Below are positions 1 to 6,794 of a stretch of DNA of 24,644 nucleotides, piece after piece. Location of the stretch: assembly GCA_002328485.1 (NCBI GenBank), contig DCUF01000074.1:60770-85413 (forward strand), read 5' to 3'. Source of the stretch: Deltaproteobacteria bacterium UBA2221. Lineage in GTDB: Bacteria > Desulfobacterota > Syntrophorhabdia > Syntrophorhabdales > WCHB1-27. The notes beneath the pieces were generated by a model. That model was not told where the DNA came from, did no database searches, and saw nothing but the letters and a program-made list of their open reading frames with translations. Each line of letters starts with the position of its first letter. Positions within the stretch are counted from its first letter, which is position 1. The position numbers and the translations under genes were made by a program.

Positions 1-542
1 CCACCGTGCTGCATGGCGATGTTATTGATCATTTCCATGATGAGAACGGTCTTGCCGACGCCAGCACCACCGAAGAGGCCAACCTTTCCACCCTTCGGAT
101 ATGGTTCGAGGAGGTCGAGTACCTTGACACCGGTTTCGAGAAGCTCGATCTTGGTATTCTGCATCACGAGAGTCGGTGCGGCACGGTGGATCGAGTAGCG
201 TTTATCGCTGTTGACCGGACCCATGTCGTCAACAGGTTCACCGACAACGTTAATGACCCTGCCAAGCACCTCTTTGCCGACGGGGATCGTAATAGGGGCA
301 CCCTTGTAGACCGCATCCTGACCGCGCCTTAGTCCGTCGGTCGTTTCCATAGCGATGCAGCGCACGGTGCTATCTCCGATATGCTGGGCGACCTCCAGAA
401 TAAGGTTTTCCTTTCGGTCGTTTATAGTAGGATTTGTCAGATATATAGCTCCGTAGATGGGGGGGAGGTTGTCGGGCGAAAACCGCACGTCCACAACGGT
501 TCCGATTACCTGTACGACCTTCCCTGTGACCTCAGCGTTCAT
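1..542 (-). CDS. atpD: ATP synthase F1 subunit beta (partial, N-terminal 180 residues)
   Basis: Catalytic beta subunit of the F1 head of the membrane ATP synthase; it binds and interconverts ADP and ATP. The frame opens with ATG at 542 and is still open at base 1, so the C-terminal part lies outside the window. Visible are the N-terminal beta-barrel region (start MNAEVTGKVVQVIGTVVDV), the stretch ETGVKVLDLLEPYPKGGK just before the nucleotide site, and the Walker A loop GGAGVGKT at residues 158-165, with K164 as the phosphate-binding lysine. The loop ending GKT(V) with GGAG is specific to beta rather than alpha. The gene starts 12 bases after atpG and is the last ATP synthase gene visible; atpC would be expected further left. 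Family assignment is certain; only completeness is unknown. Confidence 0.97.
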   Translation of the reverse strand, partial: MNAEVTGKVVQVIGTVVDVRFSPDNLPPIYGAIYLTNPTINDRKENLILEVAQHIGDSTVRCIAMETTDGLRRGQDAVYKGAPITIPVGKEVLGRVINVVGEPVDDMGPVNSDKRYSIHRAAPTLVMQNTKIELLETGVKVLDLLEPYPKGGKVGLFGGAGVGKTVLIMEMINNIAMQHG

Positions 543-554
543 CCTGTTCCTCCT

Positions 555-1415
555 TTACTCGCCTTGCAGAGCTTCAGCACCACCGACGATGTCCATCATC
601 TCGGCGGTAATGCTCTCCTGCCGGGTCTTATTATAGACGAGGGTGAGATAATTGATCATTTCACCGCAATTGCTCGTTGCATTCTCCATGGCCGCCATTC
701 TGGCCGCATGCTCGGAAGTCTGAGACTGCGTCAATGCATAGAAGATCTTGGTGCTCACATAGTGGGGAACAAGACGTTCTATGATCTCTTCCTTTCCGGG
801 CTCATACAGGTAATCAATAGTTTCCTCTGTCTGGGGTACCTTTACGGGGATAAACTCCTCGAAGATTACCTCCTGTTTTATTGGAGACTTGAACTGAGTG
901 TAAATCAGATAGATCCGGTCGAATTCACCTTCAAGATAGAGGTTTATAAGGTCGCCTGCGATACCTTGAACCAAATCATCGCTAATGGTCTTTATATCCA
1001 TCAACTCCTTGGTGGTCTGTATCCGTCTCTTTCTCAAATAATCCCGGATCTTTCTGCCGACCAGATACACCCCGATCTTATCGTAGGTCTGCTTGTTCTC
1101 ACGGATAAAATTGTCGACTCGGGTTGAAATGTTCAGGTTAAAGGCCCCCGAGAGACCACGATCCGAGGCGATCGGGAAGAGGAGAACGTTGCGAACCTCC
1201 TCCCGAGGGGTTAGAAGGGGATGCGAACCTTCGGGTAGTCTTGCTGCGACCCTCTTGAGTAACTCGTCGAGATTCAACGCATACCCTTTAATCTTATCCA
1301 ACTGCTCCTGGGCCCTGCGTAGCTTGGACGCGGAAACCATTCGCATGGTGCGGGTTATGGTCTGAGTGCTCTGGATGCTGCCGATTTTTCTTCTAACGTC
1401 CCGTAAGGTTGCCAT
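555..1415 (-). CDS. atpG: ATP synthase F1 subunit gamma
   Basis: Central rotor shaft of F1; it couples proton-driven ring rotation to conformational change in the alpha/beta head. At 286 residues it matches the usual length (E. coli about 287). The N-terminal helix (MATLRDVRRKIGSIQSTQTI, followed by the Met-Val-Ser-Ala-Ser-Lys stretch) and the C-terminal helix (RMAAMENATSNCGEMINYLT, ending in IVGGAEAL) are the two conserved coiled-coil strands of gamma. The gene lies 9 bases behind atpA and 12 bases ahead of atpD. The ATG at 1415 lacks a strong Shine-Dalgarno sequence, so translation may depend on coupling to atpA. A 12-base string covering this start is repeated exactly at the atpA start. 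Confidence 0.97.
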   Translation of the reverse strand: MATLRDVRRKIGSIQSTQTITRTMRMVSASKLRRAQEQLDKIKGYALNLDELLKRVAARLPEGSHPLLTPREEVRNVLLFPIASDRGLSGAFNLNISTRVDNFIRENKQTYDKIGVYLVGRKIRDYLRKRRIQTTKELMDIKTISDDLVQGIAGDLINLYLEGEFDRIYLIYTQFKSPIKQEVIFEEFIPVKVPQTEETIDYLYEPGKEEIIERLVPHYVSTKIFYALTQSQTSEHAARMAAMENATSNCGEMINYLTLVYNKTRQESITAEMMDIVGGAEALQGE

Positions 1416-1424
1416 GGTCTACCA

Positions 1425-2933
1425 TTAATAAGTGAAGATATCTTTAAAGTTGCCGAGTGCCTTTTCGAGGGCTTCTTCCGTAGCCGAATCGATGGAGCCC
1501 TTCTCGCGGATGGAACTCAAAACGCTGGCGTGATCCTTCTCCATATATGCGAGCATTTCGCGTTCGTACTTGAGGAGGGCTGATTCCGGATAGTCATCGA
1601 TATAACCGTTCGTGCCAGCGTACATCAGCACGACCTGGTTCTCGACCGGGACGGGCATATACAGATTCTGTTTCAACAACTCAGTGAGCCGTGAACCTCT
1701 CGCCAACTGTGCCTGAGTTGACTTGTCGAGGTCGCTGCCAAACTTTGCGAAAGCGGCCAGCTCGCGGTACTGGGCAAGTTCAAGGCGGAGGCGGCCAGCA
1801 ACCTGCTTCATTGCCTTGACCTGGGCGTTACCGCCGACCCTGGATACGGAGAGACCGACGTTGATAGCAGGCCTGATGCCGGAGTAGAAGAGCTCAGGCT
1901 CAAGGTAAATCTGACCGTCGGTGATGGAGATCACGTTGGTAGGGATGTATGCCGACACGTCGCCGGCCTGGGTTTCAATAATGGGCAAAGCTGTAAGGGA
2001 GCCGCCTCCGTGGGCGTCATCCCATTTTGATGCCCTCTCCAAGAGGCGGGAGTGCAAGTAGAAAATGTCGCCGGGAAAGGCCTCCCGTGCGGGTGGCCGT
2101 CGGAGCAGAAGCGAAAGCTGCCGGTAAGCGACCGCGTGCTTTGAGAGGTCGTCATACGCCACGAGCGCATGCTTGCCGTTATCCCTGAAATACTCCCCCA
2201 TCGAAGTTCCTGAGAACGGCGCGAGATACTGCATTGGCGCAGAATCGCTGGCTGTCGCAGCGACAATGATCGTGTATTCCATGGCCCCATGGGCGGTGAG
2301 AACATCCACGATACGCGCGACTGAAGAGCGCTTCTGACCCACGGCCACATATATACAGTAAACGCCTTTGCCCTTCTGATTGAGGATTGTATCGATCACG
2401 ATAGCAGTCTTGCCGGTTCCGCGGTCGCCGATAATGAGCTCTCTCTGTCCGCGGCCGACTGGGATCATGGCATCGATTGCTTTAATGCCTGTCTGAAGAG
2501 GTTCCTTCACCGGCTGGCGGACAACCACGCCAGGGGCACGCTGCTCGACATTCCTGAACTCGGTGGCCTGAATGGGGCCCTTGCCATCGAGCGGGTTCCC
2601 GAGGGCATCAACCACCCTTCCAACTAGGCCTTCACCCACCGGAACCTGGGCAATCCTATTGGTCCTTTTGACCAGATCACCCTCTTTGATCATGTCTGCC
2701 TCGCCGAAGATAACGACACCGACATTATCCTCTTCCAGGTTCAGTACCATGCCGATGATATTGTGAGGAAACTCCACCAGTTCGCCGGAAAGTGCATTTT
2801 CCAGCCCATAGATACGAGCGATGCCGTCTCCGACGGAAATAACCGTCCCCGTTTCCTGGAGGTCGATTTCCCGCTCAAAGCCGGATATCTTTTGTTCAAT
2901 GATCCTGCTTATCTCATCTGCTTTAACCGCCAT
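1425..2933 (-). CDS. atpA: ATP synthase F1 subunit alpha
   Basis: Regulatory, non-catalytic nucleotide-binding subunit of F1 that also supplies the arginine finger to the catalytic sites. It has 502 residues, normal for the family. The Walker A loop reads GDRGTGKT at residues 169-176, with K175 at the E. coli position. The family almost always has Gln at 172, whereas here it is Gly. The loop usually written RRPPGREAFPGD has Ala instead of Gly at residue 282. The arginine finger lies in GLSVSRVGG, R365. The start ATG at 2933 has a GGAG Shine-Dalgarno 8 bases upstream. atpH ends 3 bases before it. The two substitutions were read directly from the DNA; their effect is unknown. Confidence 0.98.
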   Translation of the reverse strand: MAVKADEISRIIEQKISGFEREIDLQETGTVISVGDGIARIYGLENALSGELVEFPHNIIGMVLNLEEDNVGVVIFGEADMIKEGDLVKRTNRIAQVPVGEGLVGRVVDALGNPLDGKGPIQATEFRNVEQRAPGVVVRQPVKEPLQTGIKAIDAMIPVGRGQRELIIGDRGTGKTAIVIDTILNQKGKGVYCIYVAVGQKRSSVARIVDVLTAHGAMEYTIIVAATASDSAPMQYLAPFSGTSMGEYFRDNGKHALVAYDDLSKHAVAYRQLSLLLRRPPAREAFPGDIFYLHSRLLERASKWDDAHGGGSLTALPIIETQAGDVSAYIPTNVISITDGQIYLEPELFYSGIRPAINVGLSVSRVGGNAQVKAMKQVAGRLRLELAQYRELAAFAKFGSDLDKSTQAQLARGSRLTELLKQNLYMPVPVENQVVLMYAGTNGYIDDYPESALLKYEREMLAYMEKDHASVLSSIREKGSIDSATEEALEKALGNFKDIFTY

Positions 2934-2936
2934 GGT

Positions 2937-3479
2937 CTACTCCTTCAGAATGCTTTCATTCATGAGTTCAAGCTGATGTCTTACGCTGCCGTCTATCCGC
3001 AATCCGCCTACAATCACCTTGACCCCACCGATGAGGCTGTTATCCTCCATGGTCGACAACTGGACCTGTTTTCCAAGCCTTTCTCCCAGCACCTTCTCGA
3101 TCCGACCTTTTATGTCGTCTGAAAGGGGGTAGGGGGTGAATATCTGCCCTTTTGTCCTGCCTTCCTTTTCATCAACCAGCTCCGCATACATCTTCCGTAT
3201 GGCAGGAAGATAGTCAATGCGGTGGTTCTCCAAAAGAAGCTGTAGAAGACTGGCAACCGTGGGTGACAGCGAAAGTGCGCGAATCACGTCGGATAGGAGA
3301 TCCCTTCTCTTCGCCATCTCCAGCAACGGGAGCATCAGAGCATTTCTGAGCTTCTGGTTGGCGTCAACCACGCCCATGACCTGCTCCAACTCTTCAAAGT
3401 AAGCGCCGTACTTGCCGTCCTTGTCTCCAACAGCAAACAAGCCCTTCGCGTATCTCCGCGCAATAGACTGATGTATCAA
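2937..3479 (-). CDS. atpH: ATP synthase F1 subunit delta
   Basis: Delta subunit of the peripheral stalk; it sits on top of F1 and ties the b/b' stator to an alpha subunit N-terminus. It has 180 residues, the typical length. The N-terminal six-helix domain begins with the family pattern of an Ala-Arg-Arg-Tyr-Ala-Lys-Gly-Leu-Phe stretch (residues 7-15). The C-terminal part carries the conserved IGGVKVIVGGLRIDGSV-type strand that ends OSCP/delta proteins. Its start overlaps the end of atpF by 4 bases (ATGA), a sign of translational coupling inside the atp operon. Confidence 0.95.
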   Translation of the reverse strand: MIHQSIARRYAKGLFAVGDKDGKYGAYFEELEQVMGVVDANQKLRNALMLPLLEMAKRRDLLSDVIRALSLSPTVASLLQLLLENHRIDYLPAIRKMYAELVDEKEGRTKGQIFTPYPLSDDIKGRIEKVLGERLGKQVQLSTMEDNSLIGGVKVIVGGLRIDGSVRHQLELMNESILKE

Positions 3480-3970
3480 TTGAGACTCCTCAATTTTTCT
3501 ATGAATTCATCGACCAATCTGTCGTGGTCTTCCTTCTTGAACTCTTCTTTGACCCGTTGCTCAGCCAGCTCCAGTGTCTGCCTGGTGATCTCGGCCCGTA
3601 CCTTCGCGAGGGCCTCTTTCATTTCCTGCTCGTACGCCAACCTGGCCTGTTCCTCAATACGGCCGGCCATGGCTTGAGCCTCCGTTAAAATGCGGTTCTT
3701 TTCCTTCTCGATTTCTGCAACCGCTGCCTGTCTGAATTCCTCGATCTCCGCATCAAGGCCGGCAAGTTTCTGCTCGTAACTGGCCTTCAGCTGTTCAGAC
3801 TCAGTGATGAGTCGCTCAGCGGTCTCAACCTTTTCCTTTACCTCGTCGTGCCTGCCCTTAACAAACTGCTTGAGCGCTGCTCCGCCGAACTTTAGAAGCA
3901 GCCAGAGAAGGACAAAAAAATTGATGTAAGGGGAAATGACTTTTACGATATGCCAGATCTCGGTCATCAT
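3476..3970 (-). CDS. atpF: ATP synthase Fo subunit b
   Basis: Peripheral-stalk b subunit with one N-terminal membrane anchor (about residues 13-29, INFFVLLWLLLKF) followed by a long charged coiled coil reaching to residue 164. It holds F1 static against the rotor. A second b-type gene precedes it, so the stalk is probably a b/b' heterodimer, as in Geobacter-like deltaproteobacteria, cyanobacteria and chloroplasts. It overlaps the upstream b' gene and the downstream atpH by 4 bases each. The start has two consecutive Met codons; the first is used here. Confidence 0.93.
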   Translation of the reverse strand: MMTEIWHIVKVISPYINFFVLLWLLLKFGGAALKQFVKGRHDEVKEKVETAERLITESEQLKASYEQKLAGLDAEIEEFRQAAVAEIEKEKNRILTEAQAMAGRIEEQARLAYEQEMKEALAKVRAEITRQTLELAEQRVKEEFKKEDHDRLVDEFIEKLRSLN

Positions 3971-4392
3971 GCGCCTCGCCTCATTACCTTCGCGACCACC
4001 TCGGCCGCGAGTTGGCTGGTCTTCTCGGTCAGGGACTGCAAAGCCTGATCGGCTTCGGTTCTCACTGTCACCTTGATTTTGTCAAGCTCAGCGGTCAACC
4101 GTTGTCGGGCCTCTTCGATAATCTTCATCGCGCCTGCATGGGCATCCCGGAGGGACGATTCTCGCTGTTCGAGAATGGGACGCTTCTTTTCCTTTGCGCT
4201 TTCATCGTAGTTCCGTCCGAGCGCGGCCGTGTCGTCACGGAGCTCCTCAACCCTCTTGGCGAGACTACCAAGGGCGTCCTTGCGCTTCTTGAGAGCGGTG
4301 AGCACGGGTCGGAAAAGAAAGATCTGAAGAAGAATAAGAAGGACAATAAAATTTGCGAACTGGATAAGGATTGTATAGTTGAAATCGAGCAT
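3967..4392 (-). CDS. atpX: ATP synthase Fo subunit b' (second b-type subunit)
   Basis: Second stator subunit. It has 141 residues: a single N-terminal membrane helix (about residues 8-28, rich in Ile, Leu and Phe) and then a coiled coil rich in Lys, Glu and Arg. It carries the family boundary FLFRPVLTALKKRKDAL after the membrane span, where b subunits leave the bilayer. It is shorter than the following b subunit and clearly different in sequence, so this is a b/b' pair rather than a recent duplication. It is the first gene of the atp block and follows parB after 79 bases. It has a Shine-Dalgarno GAGGA 6 bases before the ATG. The symbol atpX follows usage in related genomes. Confidence 0.9.
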   Translation of the reverse strand: MLDFNYTILIQFANFIVLLILLQIFLFRPVLTALKKRKDALGSLAKRVEELRDDTAALGRNYDESAKEKKRPILEQRESSLRDAHAGAMKIIEEARQRLTAELDKIKVTVRTEADQALQSLTEKTSQLAAEVVAKVMRRGA

Positions 4393-4432
4393 GATGCATC
4401 CTCAGCAGCAAACGAATTTTTTCACAAAAGAA

Positions 4433-4462
4433 TTAGTAGCACGAAACCAGGGATATTTGCAA
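4433..4462 (-). promoter_or_regulatory. Candidate sigma70 promoter for the atp genes
   Basis: On the minus strand a -35 box TTGCAA (4462-4457) and a -10 box TACTAA (4438-4433) are separated by 18 bases. The bases TGC directly before the -10 box make it an extended -10. It lies in the 79-base parB-atpX gap, so the ATP synthase genes may be transcribed separately from rsmG-parA-parB. Found by eye; no promoter scoring was done. Confidence 0.45.
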
Positions 4463-4471
4463 ACAAAATTA

Positions 4472-5287
4472 TTATGTTTCCGGAACCAATAATTCTAAAA
4501 GCGCCTCAAGATCATCCTTGGAGTAGAACTCTACGATAAGTTTACCCTTATTCCTTCGGAAGGTGATCTGTACCTTGGTCTTCAGGGCCTCTCTCAGAAG
4601 GTCTTCCGCATAGGCAAAGGGGGAGGCTTTAGCAATACCCTTTCGTCGACGGATGTTTTCAAGACCCCGCACCGAGATGGCTTCTTTCAAAATCCGATCG
4701 ACGTAGCGCCTTTGCTCCGCCTCGTCTTCGATGGTGATCAAGACCCTTCCATGGCCCTGGGTAAGCTTGCCTTCAGCGATCAGATCCTGAATCCACGGCG
4801 GAAGCTTGAGCAGACGGATATAGTTGGTTACCGAACTGCGTTCGACGCCGATCTTTTTTGCCAGACCATCATGGGTGTAGTCGAACTCATCGACGAAGCG
4901 GCGGTAGACGTGAGCCACATCCATGGAATTGAGATCTTCCCGCTGAAGATTTTCGATGAGGGCCATCTCCAGGGACTCTCTGTCGTCAGCCTCCTTTACG
5001 ATGACCGGTACCTCGCTCAATCCGGCTTTGAGGCAGGCCCTGAATCGCCGCTCGCCCGCAATTATCTCGTATCCATGCCCCGTCTTCCTTACGAGGATGG
5101 GCTGAAGAAGACCCTTTTCCTTGATGGATTCAGAGAGTTCGGCTATGGAATCGTCCTTAAAGGAGAGGCGCGGCTGATTCGGGTTAGGTCTGATCTGGCC
5201 AAGAGGGACGAATAGGGGGGCTCCCCTGTCTTCTATGTCGTTGAGGATTGCAGATAGGCCTTTTCCCAAAGGATCCTTCTTCTTCAT
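4472..5287 (-). CDS. parB: Chromosome partitioning protein ParB (Spo0J/Noc family)
   Basis: ParB is a CTP-dependent DNA clamp that loads at parS sites near the origin and works with ParA in chromosome segregation. Of its 271 residues, 24-110 form the ParB/sulfiredoxin-like CTP-binding domain. The C-box GERRFRA is at residues 78-84 and the second motif ENLQREDLN is at 112-120. A helix-turn-helix for parS binding spans about 137-161. The C-terminal 40 residues form the dimerisation domain. The start ATG at 5287 directly abuts the parA stop codon. No parS palindrome was seen in this window. Confidence 0.96.
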   Translation of the reverse strand: MKKKDPLGKGLSAILNDIEDRGAPLFVPLGQIRPNPNQPRLSFKDDSIAELSESIKEKGLLQPILVRKTGHGYEIIAGERRFRACLKAGLSEVPVIVKEADDRESLEMALIENLQREDLNSMDVAHVYRRFVDEFDYTHDGLAKKIGVERSSVTNYIRLLKLPPWIQDLIAEGKLTQGHGRVLITIEDEAEQRRYVDRILKEAISVRGLENIRRRKGIAKASPFAYAEDLLREALKTKVQITFRRNKGKLIVEFYSKDDLEALLELLVPET

Positions 5288-6046
5288 CTATCTCCCGCCA
5301 TTGGATATCTCGGCAGCAAGCTGCAAATAGCTCTCCGCCCCTTTCGAACTACTGTCGTATAGAATGGCCGGCTTCCCGTAGCTTGGGGCCTCGCTGAGGC
5401 GAACGTTTCTCGGTATCACCGTCCGGAATACCTTGTTGCCCAAGTGCCGGCGGGCCTCCTCCATAACCCGGAAGGAAAGGTTATTGCGCTTGTCAAACAT
5501 GGTCAAAAGGACGCCCAAAATCTCGAGGTGAGGGTTCACCCTCTTCTTCAAAATGGTGATGGTCTTGAGAAGAAGCACGAGACCCTCAAGGGCGTAATAT
5601 TCGCACTGGAGCGGTACAATGACACTATCTGCGGCCGCAAGGGCATTCACGGTCAACAAGCCCAACGATGGCGGGCAGTCGATGATGATATAGGGGTATC
5701 TTTCCCTGGCCGGACCAAGGAGCTCCTTGAGGATCATCTCTCTGCCTTCTGTTTCGAGCAGTTCCACCTCTGCCCCAACAAGATCGGGATGGGAGGGAGC
5801 GAGGTCCAGATGGGGCACCTGGGTCTTGAGAATGATTTCACCAATCTTCTTTTTGTTGATCAGTCCATCGTAGAGGTGCGATGGAACCTTGCCGTAGGAG
5901 ATGCCTACTCCACTGGTGGCGTTGCACTGGGCATCCATGTCGACCAGGAGGGTCTTCTTTTCCGAAATAGCGATGGAGGCTGCGAGATTGACAGCCGTTG
6001 TCGTCTTCCCCACACCGCCCTTTTGATTGGCAATTGCAATAATCAT
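5288..6046 (-). CDS. parA: Chromosome partitioning ATPase ParA (Soj family)
   Basis: ParA/Soj ATPase; it dimerises on DNA with ATP and is displaced by ParB, giving directional movement of the origin. It has 252 residues. The deviant Walker A motif KGGVGKT is at residues 9-15, with signature lysine K9 and K14. The VDMD box (D36, D38) and the IIIDCPPSLG strand (Walker B, around 119-128) follow. The length and the absence of an N-terminal DNA-binding extension mark it as a chromosomal rather than a plasmid-type ParA. It lies 31 bases behind rsmG in the classic rsmG-parA-parB order. No strong Shine-Dalgarno is visible before the ATG. Confidence 0.97.
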   Translation of the reverse strand: MIIAIANQKGGVGKTTTAVNLAASIAISEKKTLLVDMDAQCNATSGVGISYGKVPSHLYDGLINKKKIGEIILKTQVPHLDLAPSHPDLVGAEVELLETEGREMILKELLGPARERYPYIIIDCPPSLGLLTVNALAAADSVIVPLQCEYYALEGLVLLLKTITILKKRVNPHLEILGVLLTMFDKRNNLSFRVMEEARRHLGNKVFRTVIPRNVRLSEAPSYGKPAILYDSSSKGAESYLQLAAEISNGGR

Positions 6047-6077
6047 TAACCAGATACATTAGCACAAAACCGGAAAG

Positions 6078-6722
6078 CTAGGGAACCTTTTTATAGGTGA
6101 TCAGCTTGAATTCCTTGGTACTTCCTGGGAGATGGTATTGAACGGCTCCTTCAATCTGGAACCCAGGGAAAGGCGCCACCGGTTCGTATCTGCCCTTCAT
6201 GAGAAGAATCTTCCCATTATCCCTCAGGTGCTTGGCGGCTTTATCCACCACAAGCTGGGTGGGGCCGAAGGCCTTCGCTACGACAATCTCAACGCATTGT
6301 GATTCCAGATGTTCGATCCTGGTGGGGAAAAGGGCAAGATTTTGGAGTCCGAGGGCCCGCCTCACATGCCGTTGAAACTGGATTTTTTTGGTGCTTGCAT
6401 CGACAGAGATGACTTGCAGCGAGCTGTCGAGGATAGCAAGGGGTATGCTGATGACCCCGGCGCCGGAGCCCATGTCGAGCACCGATCGCGCTCCGCGGAT
6501 ATGGCTGTAGACGTAGAAGGCGTCGTAAAGAAGATCAGTGACTATCTGCGCCCCTGTCTTCTTGCCCGTAAGGTTTATCTTGTGGTTCCATCGTTCCAGT
6601 TCGGCCACGTAAAAGGCAAGGGCCTGCATCGCCCCATCTGTGATCGGCACCAGTGCCGATTCTTCGAGGCCTGTGCGGATCAAAGCATCGATTCTCTCCT
6701 CTTTCAAGACCATGGCCGCCAA
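6078..6722 (-). CDS. rsmG: 16S rRNA (guanine-N7) methyltransferase RsmG
   Basis: SAM-dependent methyltransferase that modifies G527 of 16S rRNA. The SAM-binding loop reads LDMGSGAGV (Gly-rich part at residues 85-89) and is followed by the IPLAI strand. The family more often has VGTGPGLPGIPLAI, so this is a diverged version. The N-terminal WNHKINLT stretch is the typical RsmG signature. Start choice: TTG at 6722 has GAGGA 7 bases upstream and gives 214 residues, close to E. coli (207). ATG at 6713 and ATG at 6779 are in frame but poorly placed relative to a Shine-Dalgarno. A weak promoter-like pair (ATGACT at 6779-6774 and TATAGA at 6755-6750) overlaps the longest start and argues against it. 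It diverges from the BamD-LptA gene. Confidence 0.9.
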   Translation of the reverse strand: MAAMVLKEERIDALIRTGLEESALVPITDGAMQALAFYVAELERWNHKINLTGKKTGAQIVTDLLYDAFYVYSHIRGARSVLDMGSGAGVISIPLAILDSSLQVISVDASTKKIQFQRHVRRALGLQNLALFPTRIEHLESQCVEIVVAKAFGPTQLVVDKAAKHLRDNGKILLMKGRYEPVAPFPGFQIEGAVQYHLPGSTKEFKLITYKKVP

Positions 6723-6780
6723 ATGACCGTCCTCACGCTTTGTCTTAACTCTATAAACGTTAGCATAATCAAAAGTCATC

Positions 6781-6789
6781 TGTTATACT
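6781..6789 (+). promoter_or_regulatory. Extended -10 element for the BamD-LptA gene
   Basis: TGTTATACT is an extended -10 box (TGn followed by TATACT at 6784-6789). No convincing -35 box lies 16-18 bases upstream. The first GTG of the downstream gene is 5 bases after the box, about where transcription should begin, so the mRNA could be leaderless. Confidence 0.45.
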
Positions 6790-6794
6790 ATCGC

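Noticed and set aside
4470..4490. parS-like site near parB (GTTTCCGGAAC)
   Set aside because: It has a TTCCGGAA palindrome but lacks the CACGTG core of the parS consensus.
6309..6794. Upstream extension of the BamD-LptA reading frame antisense to rsmG
   Set aside because: It would place the lipoprotein signal in the middle of the protein and only mirrors the rsmG coding sequence.
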